From: JAJFFW01 sp965263375
Lineage (GTDB): Bacteria > Pseudomonadota > Alphaproteobacteria > Caulobacterales > Parvularculaceae
Assembly: GCA_965263375.1 (NCBI GenBank)
Contig: OZ253669.1
Coordinates: 2,108,001 to 2,172,000 of the forward strand
Length of the DNA stretch: 64,000 bases
Direction: 5' to 3'
Below the pieces are notes generated by a model. The model saw only the letters and a list, made by a program, of their open reading frames with translations. It was not told the DNA's origin and did no database searches. Numbering within the stretch: the stretch's first letter is position 1; the number at the start of each line of letters is the position of its first letter. Below are positions 45,258 to 53,193 of this stretch, piece after piece. The translations under genes and the position numbers were made by a program.

Positions 45258-45701
45258 TTAAGAGGCTTCGGCGCAGCGGGTGAGCGTTTTAACGTCATTG
45301 TCGCTGTGGGTGATGGTAATCTCGCCCTCAACCACAGAAACTTTGATGATTTCAGTAAATTCAACGCCTTCGGCGTCACAGACCATTTCCAGGCTCCAGA
45401 CGCCGTCTTCGCCCTCTTCGGCGTAACCGATGCGGCAAAATTCGTCATAGCCGACATACTCGCCCTCAGTGATAGCGATGGAAGCGGTTTCGCTAGACCC
45501 CGGCGCGAGCGCACAGGCAGCGTCATCAGCCCCCCAAAGCCCGACATAAACCGGTGCGTTTTCATCAACGATCGGCGCGGTTTCTTCCGCCTCTATCAAG
45601 GTTTCATCAACCACCGCCGTCGTTTCTTCTACGACTGAGGATTGTTCCGCACACGCCGCCGCTCCCCCAATAAGCGCACAGGTGAAAAGTGTCCTTATCA
45701 T
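45258..45701 (-). CDS. Small secreted acidic protein, possible lipoprotein, inside the glycolytic operon
   Basis: 147 residues. An N-terminal signal (IRTLFTCALIGGAAAC) ends at a Cys with a poor lipobox (AAAC), so lipid attachment is uncertain. An acidic Thr/Glu/Val-rich linker (VVEETTAVVDETLIEAEE) leads to a small C-terminal domain with five Cys (YVGLWGADDAACALAPG, DEFCRIGYAEEGEDGVWSLEMVCD, TLTRC). The domain resembles short DUF proteins that start with a GLWG strand, but I do not recognise a named family. It lies between gap (77-base gap) and pgk, same strand. Function unknown. Confidence 0.65.
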   Translation of the reverse strand: MIRTLFTCALIGGAAACAEQSSVVEETTAVVDETLIEAEETAPIVDENAPVYVGLWGADDAACALAPGSSETASIAITEGEYVGYDEFCRIGYAEEGEDGVWSLEMVCDAEGVEFTEIIKVSVVEGEITITHSDNDVKTLTRCAEAS

Positions 45702-45778
45702 AATAAAGATCCTTCCTGCCGGGCATCCCCTTCTATGTGCGCCGCTCCTTTAAGGCACCGGAGTGTGACGCGTGCAGC

Positions 45779-46786
45779 CTAGATTAGCCCGCCCATAACA
45801 TAGGCCGTATCAGTCATCCTAGTAGAAAAACCCCACTCATTGTCATACCAAGATAGAACGCGCACAAGCTTTCCTTCAAGGATTTGCGTCTGGTTTAACG
45901 CAAAAGTTGAAGAATGCGAGTCATGATTGAAGTCAGAAGACACAAGCGGCTTGTTTGTATAGCCAAGAACGCCCTTCATTGGGCCGTCAGCCGCGGCCAC
46001 GATCGCGTTGTTAATCTCTTCAACATTTGTGTCTTTACCTGGCGTAAAGACGAGATCCACAAGCGACACGTTCGGTGTTGGCACGCGAACCGCAGAACCG
46101 TCAAGACGGCCTTGAAGTTCAGGAAGAACAAGACCGACCGCCTTCGCAGCGCCAGTTGACGTTGGGATCATTGAAGACGCCGCCGCACGCGCGCGATACA
46201 AATCTTTGTGCATTGTGTCGAGCGTTGGCTGATCGCCAGTGTAAGCGTGGATGGTTGTCATATAACCGCGCTCAATGCCAACCGCATCGTTCAGCGCTTT
46301 CGCGACAGGCGCTAGACAGTTCGTTGTGCATGACGCGTTAGAAACAACAGTGTCTTGCGCCGTCAATGTATCGTGGTTTACGCCGTAAACAATGGTCTTA
46401 TCCGCGCCGGACGCAGGCGCAGAAACAAGAACGCGCTTGGCGCCGCCCTCGAGGTGAGCTGACGCTTTTTCTTTGCTCGCGAAAACGCCTGTACATTCAA
46501 AAACGATATCAACGCCAAGATCGCCCCAAGGCAATTTGGCTGGATCACGCTCAGCAAACACTTTCATTGCGCCGCGACCAGCGTCGATTGTGTTCTCAGT
46601 AACATTAACCTCATTTGGGTAACGGCCGTGCACTGAATCATATTGCAGAAGGTGCGCGTTTGTCTCAACCGGACCAAGATCATTGATGGCGACAACCTCA
46701 ATGCCTTCACGATTGTTTTCCAACATGGAACGCAAAGCCAAACGGCCAATGCGGCCGAACCCGTTGATAGCGACTTTCAAGCTCAT
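45779..46786 (-). CDS. gap: Glyceraldehyde-3-phosphate dehydrogenase, type I
   Basis: A 335-residue NAD-dependent enzyme. Rossmann motif KVAINGFGRIGRLALRS, catalytic Cys in SNASCTTNCLAP, LVSAPASGADKTIVYGVNHD, TIHAYTGDQPTLD, substrate loop STGAAKAVGLVLPEL and SWYDNEWGFSTRM. The ATG at 46786 has AAGGA seven bases upstream; the seven-codon longer start has no ribosome binding site. It begins 13 bases after the tkt stop. Confidence 0.97.
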   Translation of the reverse strand: MSLKVAINGFGRIGRLALRSMLENNREGIEVVAINDLGPVETNAHLLQYDSVHGRYPNEVNVTENTIDAGRGAMKVFAERDPAKLPWGDLGVDIVFECTGVFASKEKASAHLEGGAKRVLVSAPASGADKTIVYGVNHDTLTAQDTVVSNASCTTNCLAPVAKALNDAVGIERGYMTTIHAYTGDQPTLDTMHKDLYRARAAASSMIPTSTGAAKAVGLVLPELQGRLDGSAVRVPTPNVSLVDLVFTPGKDTNVEEINNAIVAAADGPMKGVLGYTNKPLVSSDFNHDSHSSTFALNQTQILEGKLVRVLSWYDNEWGFSTRMTDTAYVMGGLI

Positions 46787-46799
46787 AATACTGTCCTTC

Positions 46800-48791
46800 C
46801 TATCCAAGCCGCGCTTTCGCAGCGGCGATTACTGCATCGCTGGTAATATTAAAGTGCGCATAGAGATCTTTTGCCGGCGCTGAAGCGCCAAAGCTCTCCA
46901 TACCAATGAAGCCGTCATCGTGGCGCAGGAATAAATCCCACGACTGGCGGATCGCGGCTTCAATGCCAATCCGCGGCGCGTCGCCAAGAACGGACGCTCG
47001 ATAATCACTCGATTGCGCAGCAAAAAGCTCAAAACATGGCGCGGAAACAACACGCGCTTTAGCGCCGTCACAGGCGAGTTTTGCTTGCGCATCAATGGCG
47101 ATCTCAACCTCAGAGCCTGAAGCGATTAAAACAAGATCAGGGTCTGGCGCATCGGCGACTATGTAAGCCCCTTTTGCACATAGGTTTTCTTCAACAAACT
47201 CAGTACGCGCTGGCGTTAACCCCTGGCGCGATAAAGCAAGAACGCTTGGGGCTGAGGTCTGCGTTAACGCTGTCTGCCAACACTCAGCAGTTTCCACCAC
47301 ATCACAAGGGCGGAACACTAAAGTGTTCGGAATAGCGCGCAGCGCCGCCAAATGCTCAACCGGCTGGTGGGTCGGTCCGTCCTCGCCTAAACCAATCGAA
47401 TCATGTGTCATCACATGAATGACCCGAATCCCCATCAAAGCCGCCAAACGGATTGAGGGGCGACAATAGTCGCTAAACACCAAAAAAGCGCCGCTATAAG
47501 GAACAACGCCGCCATGCAGCGCCATGCCGTTCATAGCGGCCGCCATGCCATGCTCGCGAATGCCGTAATGGATATACCGACCTGCATAATTTTCGGCGTT
47601 CAGGATTTCTAGGTCTTTGGTCTTGGTATTGTTGGAACCGGTCAAATCCGCCGATCCGCCAATGGTCTCAGCGATAGTCGCGTTCACCACGCCCAGCGCC
47701 ATTTCAGACGCCTTACGGGTCGCGACCTTCGGCGGCTCAGCGCTCAACTCTTTTTTATAAGCGACGATGGCGTCGTTCAGTGCAGCATTATACGCGCCTG
47801 ATTGAGCTGTCTCAAAAGCAGCCTTTTGAGATGATGCGCCAAGGCGCTCTTCCCACGCCTTTCGCCCTTCTACACCAGCTAAACCAGCTTCGCGCCAGGC
47901 TGAGAGAATGTCGTCAGGAATTTCAAACGGCGCGTGCGACCAATCAAGCGCCGCGCGGGCGCCGTCGATTTCTTCTGCTCCTAAAGGCGCCCCATGGGCC
48001 GCCGCCTTACCGGACTTCGTCGGCGCGCCTTTACCAATTGTCGTCCGGCAAGCAATCAGCGATGGCTTATCACTGTTTTGGGCCGCTTCGATCGCCGCTG
48101 CGACCGCTGCAGGGTCATGGCCATCAACGCGTTTTACATCCCAACCGCTTGCCTCAAAGCGCATCAATTGGTCCGTGCTGTCCGACATAGAGATCGGACC
48201 GTCGATGGAAATGTCATTATCATCCCAAAGAACAATCAACTTATTGAGCTTCAAATGCCCAGCAAGGCTAAGGGATTCTTGGCTAATGCCTTCCATTAAA
48301 CAGCCATCGCCAGCCATAACATAGGTGTAATGATCAACCAGATCTTGACCAAATCGCGCATTCAAATGCGCTTCTGCGATCGCCATGCCGACCGCATTGC
48401 CAAGCCCTTGGCCAAGCGGTCCTGTGGTTGTTTCAACGGCTGGGGCATGCCCCCATTCCGGGTGGCCCGCTGTGCGCGCGCCAAGTTGGCGGAAGCGCTT
48501 TAGCTCTTCAATGGTCATCCCCTCGTAACCGAGCAGATAGCCGAGGGCGTAAATCAACATTGAACCGTGGCCGGCGGAAAGAACGACGCGATCGCGATCC
48601 GCCCACTCTGGGGTTAATGCATCAAATTTCGCAAACCGGGTAAATAGGACGGTCGCTACATCAGCAAACCCCATCGGCATGCCGGGATGACCTGATTTCG
48701 CGGTCTCAACCGCATCCATCGCAAGGGCGCGGATGGCATTCGCCATCTTCGAAAATTGCTCCGAATCGAGGGGAGCTGACTTGTCGGTCAT
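46800..48791 (-). CDS. tkt: Transketolase
   Basis: A 663-residue ThDP enzyme moving two-carbon units between sugars in the pentose phosphate pathway. Landmarks are NAIRALAMDAVETAKSGHPGMPMG, RVVLSAGHGSMLIYALGYLLGYE, TTGPLGQGLGNAVGMAIAE, the ThDP/Mg motif MAGDGCLMEGISQES with LWDDNDISIDG, GTRxAS-type Pyr-domain ATRKASEMALG, and FGIREHGM-like YGIREHGMAAAMNG. First gene of the tkt-gap-pgk-fda cluster. It is divergent from the DUF4164-zapA pair, the usual alphaproteobacterial arrangement. Confidence 0.97.
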   Translation of the reverse strand: MTDKSAPLDSEQFSKMANAIRALAMDAVETAKSGHPGMPMGFADVATVLFTRFAKFDALTPEWADRDRVVLSAGHGSMLIYALGYLLGYEGMTIEELKRFRQLGARTAGHPEWGHAPAVETTTGPLGQGLGNAVGMAIAEAHLNARFGQDLVDHYTYVMAGDGCLMEGISQESLSLAGHLKLNKLIVLWDDNDISIDGPISMSDSTDQLMRFEASGWDVKRVDGHDPAAVAAAIEAAQNSDKPSLIACRTTIGKGAPTKSGKAAAHGAPLGAEEIDGARAALDWSHAPFEIPDDILSAWREAGLAGVEGRKAWEERLGASSQKAAFETAQSGAYNAALNDAIVAYKKELSAEPPKVATRKASEMALGVVNATIAETIGGSADLTGSNNTKTKDLEILNAENYAGRYIHYGIREHGMAAAMNGMALHGGVVPYSGAFLVFSDYCRPSIRLAALMGIRVIHVMTHDSIGLGEDGPTHQPVEHLAALRAIPNTLVFRPCDVVETAECWQTALTQTSAPSVLALSRQGLTPARTEFVEENLCAKGAYIVADAPDPDLVLIASGSEVEIAIDAQAKLACDGAKARVVSAPCFELFAAQSSDYRASVLGDAPRIGIEAAIRQSWDLFLRHDDGFIGMESFGASAPAKDLYAHFNITSDAVIAAAKARLG

Positions 48792-49119
48792 TGTGACCTC
48801 AAATAATGTGAATATCGTGTAACTTCGGAAGTAAGCGCTTCATGCATCTTGCGCCGCCCGGGGTCAAGTGCGCCGCATTGAAGCTGCCCGCTGAACCAAT
48901 ATTTTCCCCCTTTAGAGCCATCAAAAAATGTTGAGCGCTCATTTTTAATGAAGAAATTTCATCAATTATCACGCGCTGCATGCGCATGTGGATGAAAGTA
49001 GCTTTGCGCAAGCCCCAAACCTATATTAGAGTTATTGCCCGACTGGGCAGTCGCGCCAGCATAGTTTTGGCCCTATTATTAACCAATCCCAGTCTTTAAA
49101 GGCTTCTAGCTTTTCTTAT
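48792..49119. other. Divergent promoter region, tkt versus DUF4164-zapA
   Basis: 328 bases with no credible gene. It must contain both promoters. I looked for a 6S RNA, which often lies beside zapA in alphaproteobacteria, but saw no 6S-like long stem here, and only 33 bases lie after zapA. No regulatory motif was recognised. Confidence 0.4.
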
Positions 49120-49362
49120 ATGTCGACTGAACTACAAAGCTCTGTCCAACGCCTCGTCAGCGCGCTTGATCGCCTAGAGGCGGCTATTGAGGCGCGCGTA
49201 ACCGAGGCGGCGGAAGATCGAGACATCGCAGATTCGGCGCAGCGCCAGGCGAAGACAGCCGCCAAACATCTCGCTGACGCCAATGAAGGCCTCGCCACTT
49301 CCATTATGGAGCTGCGCGAGATGCTCGATGAAGCAGGCGAAACAGACGAAAGCGAGGCTTAG
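49120..49362 (+). CDS. DUF4164-like small coiled-coil protein
   Basis: An 80-residue protein that is predicted to be one long coiled-coil helix (VQRLVSALDRLEAAIEARV, then QAKTAAKHLADANEGL and an acidic tail). It is of the DUF4164 type that precedes zapA in alphaproteobacteria. The three-base gap to zapA means translation is probably coupled. A role with ZapA in division-ring dynamics can be inferred from context only. The start ATG lacks a strong ribosome binding site. Confidence 0.78.
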   Translation: MSTELQSSVQRLVSALDRLEAAIEARVTEAAEDRDIADSAQRQAKTAAKHLADANEGLATSIMELREMLDEAGETDESEA

Positions 49363-49365
49363 GCG

Positions 49366-49698
49366 ATGGCGCATGTAAACGTCACGATCAACGATCGCGA
49401 ATACAAGATCACTTGTGATGACGGACAAGAAGAGCGTTTGCAAAACCTCGCCGCCCATCTTGACGGCCATGTGGGCAAGCTTGCTGCGGAACTTGGCCAA
49501 ATTGGCGAATTGCGGCTTTTGCTATTATCAGCTCTGACCGTCTGCGATGAACTGTTTGAAGCCCGCGCGCGAATCAGCAGTCTTGAAAACGCAGCCGAAG
49601 CACTAGACGCCGAAACCGTCGGCGGCGCAGCGCGTGTGATCGAAGCCGCCGCCCGCCGGGTTGAGGCGATTGCTGATAACATCGAAAATAGCAAATAA
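49366..49698 (+). CDS. zapA: Cell division protein ZapA
   Basis: A 110-residue FtsZ-associated protein that bundles FtsZ filaments at midcell. The N-terminal globular domain is HVNVTINDREYKITCDDGQEERL in two parts, followed by LAAHLDGHVGKLAAELGQIGE and LRLLLLSALTVCDELFEAR, the ZapA signature. A C-terminal coiled coil (ISSLENAAEALDAETVGG) mediates tetramerisation. It follows the DUF4164 gene by three bases and converges on mutL with 33 bases between stops. No ygfA follows, unlike in many relatives. Confidence 0.94.
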   Translation: MAHVNVTINDREYKITCDDGQEERLQNLAAHLDGHVGKLAAELGQIGELRLLLLSALTVCDELFEARARISSLENAAEALDAETVGGAARVIEAAARRVEAIADNIENSK

Positions 49699-49731
49699 AA
49701 ATGCGCCAACGCTAAGGTAAACTGCAGCGCC

Positions 49732-51657
49732 CTAGCGACGCCCAAATAAACGCTCAATGTCGGCGAGTTTTAACTCTACATAGGTGGGCCGGCCATGGTT
49801 ACATTGACCAGAATGGGGCGTTGTCTCCATCTGGCGCAACAAAGCATTCATTTCTTCCGCGTTTAGTCTGCGTCCAGAGCGAATTGAGCCATGACACGCC
49901 ATCGAAGAACATACTTCCTCCAAACGCTCCTTTAACGCAAAGCCTTCTTCGAACATTACAAGATCATCAGCGAGGGATTTAATCAAATCTTGAACATTCA
50001 TGCGCCCCAAAAGCGCTGGGGTTTCCCGCACCATCACCGCGTCATCGCCGAAACGTTCAACGATTAAACCAAGCTCTGCAAATTCATCCGCCCGTTCAGC
50101 GATCCGCCTCGCTTCATCTGGCTCCAACTCAACAATTTCAGGGATCAACAACCCTTGGCGCGCGACATTACCGCCTTCAAGCGAGGTCTTCATCTGTTCA
50201 TAGACGAGCCGTTCATGGGCCGCATGCTGATCAACGAGAACCAATCCATCCGCTGTCTGTGCAACAATATAGGTCTCATGCAACTGCGCCCGCGCCGCGC
50301 CAAGTGGATAAATGGGCGCGTCAGTGCTTTGATCAGCCAACTCACCCCCCTCCCCTTCCACCCGGGCGTGTGGGGCAAGGCCTTCACCATGATCATCACC
50401 ATAAGCGCGCGGCGCATCGCGCAGCCCTGGCTCCGTCATCCACTCTGGTTCAACCGCGTCTCCCATATGCGGCGCTTGGCCGTCACGAGCAAACGGGTTG
50501 GGCGCGGGCCGAATAGAAAGGCTCGGTTGGATTGCAGAAACATTTCCGCCCACCGATGAAGCGGGCCGCGCCATCCCAAGGGCATAGTCACTAGTGGTCG
50601 TTGCAGCGCGGTGCCCTGCTTCAGCCAATACATGACGCAAGGCGCCAATAATCAGTCCTCGGATTTCAGATGCATTACGGAAGCGTACTTCTGTTTTAGC
50701 GGGGTGAACATTAACGTCCACAAGATCTGACGGAATTTCCAAAAACAGCGCCGCCGCCGGATGACGGTCGCGGGCGAGAAAATCGGCATAAGCGGCTCGT
50801 AGCGCGCCGACAATCAACTTGTCGCGAACGGGCCGTCCATTGACAAACAAAAATTGCTTATCCGGCAATCCGCGATTAAAGGTTGGAAGCCCTGCAAACC
50901 CGTCAAGGCGCGCGCCTTCCCGCTCCGCCACCAAGGGCAATGCATTTTTTTCAAAATCCCGCCCCATCACCGCGCCTAGGCGGCGAAGACGCCCAGCCTC
51001 ATCATCCTTTTCGGCTGGGTAAGAAAATTGCTTGCGTTCATTTGAGGTCAGGGAAAAAGCAACATGCGGAAACGCCATCGCTAAGCGGCGCAAAACATCC
51101 GCCACCGCCATCGATTCCGAGCGGTCGGATTTCAAAAACTTTAAGCGCGCTGGCGTCGCATAGAAAAGATCGCGAACCTCAATGCGCGCGCCAGTACCGC
51201 CGAAAGCAGCAGGGGACGGCCCCTCCGCCTTTCCGCCGTGGACAGAATAAGTCGCCCCGTCAAGGCCCGCTTGCCGCGCCGTAATATCAAGCCGCGCCAC
51301 CGCCCCGATTGAGGGCAGCGCCTCGCCGCGAAAGCCCATGGTCGCGATATGCTCAAGGTCATAATCACCCGCATCCCCAGGCTGTAATTTGGAAGTAGCG
51401 TGACGTTCAACCGCCAGAACAAGATCCTCCGGCGTCATGCCGACGCCGTCATCTGTAACGACAATGCCCGTCTTGCCGCCGCTACGGATCTCGACGTCAA
51501 TCCGCTTTGCGCCAGCATCGAGACTGTTTTCTACAAGTTCTTTCACAACCGCCGCCGGACGTTCAATCACCTCACCAGCAGCGATGCGGTTGACGGCGTC
51601 GGGGGGCAGTTTTCGGATAATCGCGCCATCGGGCGCATATGCTGGGTGATTCGCCAT
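49732..51657 (-). CDS. mutL: DNA mismatch repair protein MutL, endonuclease type
   Basis: A 641-residue GHKL ATPase that couples MutS mismatch recognition to strand removal. N-terminal motifs are IRKLPPDAVNRIAAGEVIERP, ELVENSLDAGAKRIDV, DDGVGM and TMGFRGEALPSIGAV. A Pro/Gly-rich linker runs from about 340 to 440. The C-terminal domain carries DQHAAHERLVYEQM, ACHGSIRSGRRLNAEEM and QCNHGRPTYVEL, the residues of the metal-dependent nicking endonuclease. So this MutL probably nicks DNA itself and needs no MutH. Confidence 0.96.
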   Translation of the reverse strand: MANHPAYAPDGAIIRKLPPDAVNRIAAGEVIERPAAVVKELVENSLDAGAKRIDVEIRSGGKTGIVVTDDGVGMTPEDLVLAVERHATSKLQPGDAGDYDLEHIATMGFRGEALPSIGAVARLDITARQAGLDGATYSVHGGKAEGPSPAAFGGTGARIEVRDLFYATPARLKFLKSDRSESMAVADVLRRLAMAFPHVAFSLTSNERKQFSYPAEKDDEAGRLRRLGAVMGRDFEKNALPLVAEREGARLDGFAGLPTFNRGLPDKQFLFVNGRPVRDKLIVGALRAAYADFLARDRHPAAALFLEIPSDLVDVNVHPAKTEVRFRNASEIRGLIIGALRHVLAEAGHRAATTTSDYALGMARPASSVGGNVSAIQPSLSIRPAPNPFARDGQAPHMGDAVEPEWMTEPGLRDAPRAYGDDHGEGLAPHARVEGEGGELADQSTDAPIYPLGAARAQLHETYIVAQTADGLVLVDQHAAHERLVYEQMKTSLEGGNVARQGLLIPEIVELEPDEARRIAERADEFAELGLIVERFGDDAVMVRETPALLGRMNVQDLIKSLADDLVMFEEGFALKERLEEVCSSMACHGSIRSGRRLNAEEMNALLRQMETTPHSGQCNHGRPTYVELKLADIERLFGRR

Positions 51658-51748
51658 GCGCTATTATCCAACATGGCGTCTCTAGCGCAAAGGCCGGTTA
51701 AGCAAATGGACTAAGATGAGGAAAACTTATTCCGGTCAACCAAATCAG

Positions 51749-51922
51749 GTCATTGACCTCCACCAAAGGTGGAGGTTTATGATGTAATAACAATCATCCT
51801 GCAAGGCTCGCTTTGCGAGCACCTCAGGACGAAGAAAATGATGGCTATAAAAGATATTGCTGCAAACGATAAAGCCTCAACCTGAGGTGCAATCGCTTGG
51901 GATTGCCTCGAAGGATGAGGAC
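51749..51922. repeat. Dispersed hairpin repeat plus inverted pair of REP-like units
   Basis: Positions 51749-51778 repeat 42651-42680 with one mismatch (hairpin ACCTCCACC / GGTGGAGGT). Next are two related units in opposite orientation, 51795-51828 and 51881-51918. Read toward each other, both begin CATCCT and end GCACCTCAGG, and each has its own inner hairpin (GCTCGC-TTT-GCGAGC and GCAATC-GCTTGG-GATTGC). The arrangement resembles a bacterial interspersed mosaic element. It fills the gap between mutL and the DUF3035 gene, where no coding sequence was found. Confidence 0.75.
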
Positions 51923-51948
51923 AAATTTAAATCTGTAAATTCAGCCGA

Positions 51949-52497
51949 CTAAAACACGCCGGGCAACCCAAGGGCGCCGCTCTTCTCGATCACGACTTCG
52001 CCCTCTTCACCCGTGACAGCTTCGATCGCTTTACGGCGAGCAGCATACCACTCTTCCGGATTTTCAGCCTGAAGCGGCGCGGCGCTATCATCAATGTCTT
52101 TCCCGATATAGCGCCAGAAGACGAGCTGATTGGCGAAATTGTCGTCTTTTTCTGCCCGGCCGCCATTTTCAGCGTTTAAAAGGTTGCGAATATTCGCATC
52201 AGCCGCCAGCGCGCCAGCGCGTTGCAATAAAATCTGCTCGCCCTGGCTTGGCGCTGCTGAATGAGCATCGCCCATCAACACTTGCTGCGCGCGTTCTGAC
52301 GAAGAAAGCTCCTGCGGACGGCTTTCGCCTGGCTTTGGCGGACGCAGGGAGTAATCAGGCGGCACAACAAGCGGCGCCTTGGTGGTCACAGCAAATTCAT
52401 CTGGTGGATTTTTGCCGCCGCCGATCGCTGAACAGCCCACTGTTAGAGCCGCCAATAATGTCAACGCCGTTCCGGCCCGAAATGCTCTTCCAACCAT
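51949..52497 (-). CDS. DUF3035 lipoprotein
   Basis: 182 residues. The lipoprotein signal peptide ends at LTVGC-SAIGG. The mature protein begins with NPPDEFAVTTKAPLVVPPDYSLRPPKPGE, given here in two overlapping parts, the DUF3035 hallmark. A low-complexity Ser/Gln/Ala region and a C-terminal Asp/Glu-rich part follow. No enzymatic function is known. I prefer the ATG at 52497, with GGAG ten bases upstream, over the TTG at 52518. The gene follows ileS-lspA in many alphaproteobacteria, suggesting an envelope role. Confidence 0.85.
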   Translation of the reverse strand: MVGRAFRAGTALTLLAALTVGCSAIGGGKNPPDEFAVTTKAPLVVPPDYSLRPPKPGESRPQELSSSERAQQVLMGDAHSAAPSQGEQILLQRAGALAADANIRNLLNAENGGRAEKDDNFANQLVFWRYIGKDIDDSAAPLQAENPEEWYAARRKAIEAVTGEEGEVVIEKSGALGLPGVF

Positions 52498-52584
52498 AAT
52501 TGTCAAACTCCGATCCAACTTCGCGCCCCGCGAGGGGTCTTTATACCGCTGCCCCGATAAATAGGCAAAGGGCTAATGAGAGCC

Positions 52585-53172
52585 TTAACCAGACTTTTTA
52601 GCCGCCCGCCCTTCAAGCACCGCATCAAGGATGAAAAGGCCAACCCCGACATTAATCGCCGCATCAGCGACATTAAAGACCCACGGGAAATAGAGACCCG
52701 AAAAGTCGAGGAAATCGACCACAAAACCATAAGCCATACGGTCGTAAAGATTGCCCACCGCACCGCCAATAATAAACGTCACCGCCGCCGCCGTTAAAGG
52801 CTTGGTCACCCGACCAGCCCAAATCGTCAGGCCAATCGCAATCGCAATCGAAACGAAAGACAAAAAGATCCGCGAGCCCATATCCCCCGCCAACATGCCA
52901 AAACTGGCGCCCCTATTTTCAACATAGGTAAGATCAAAGATCGGCGACAAAGGAATCTGACGGCAAAGACTTTCGGGGTATTTAGCGCAAGGAACCAATC
53001 GCTCGGGCAGTTTAACGACATGCACGATCCAGTATTTGGAGAGTTGATCAAGGGCCGCGATAACAAAAGCGCCAATGGCGACATAGCGAAATAGCGGATT
53101 AGCGAACGCATCACGCCGCCATTCCCCCGCCATTTTGGGAAACCCCTTTATACGCGCAGCCCAATCGCTCAT
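52585..53172 (-). CDS. lspA: Prolipoprotein signal peptidase (signal peptidase II)
   Basis: A 195-residue inner-membrane aspartyl protease that cleaves signal peptides of lipidated prolipoproteins. Four hydrophobic segments are present. Family motifs are ALDQLSKYWIV, LTYVENRGASFGML, IIGGAVGNLYDRMAYGFVVDF (first catalytic Asp) and FNVADAAINVGV (second catalytic Asp). The N-terminal 30 residues form an extra basic cytoplasmic extension. AGGGG lies before the ATG at 53172; an earlier ATG at 53187 would add five residues. It follows ileS, as in most proteobacteria. Confidence 0.94.
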   Translation of the reverse strand: MSDWAARIKGFPKMAGEWRRDAFANPLFRYVAIGAFVIAALDQLSKYWIVHVVKLPERLVPCAKYPESLCRQIPLSPIFDLTYVENRGASFGMLAGDMGSRIFLSFVSIAIAIGLTIWAGRVTKPLTAAAVTFIIGGAVGNLYDRMAYGFVVDFLDFSGLYFPWVFNVADAAINVGVGLFILDAVLEGRAAKKSG

Positions 53173-53193
53173 GCCCTGCCCCTGCATTTGCCG

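Noticed and set aside
48792..49119. 6S RNA next to zapA
   Set aside because: Expected from synteny in relatives, but no long 6S-like stem with a central bubble could be seen here or after zapA.
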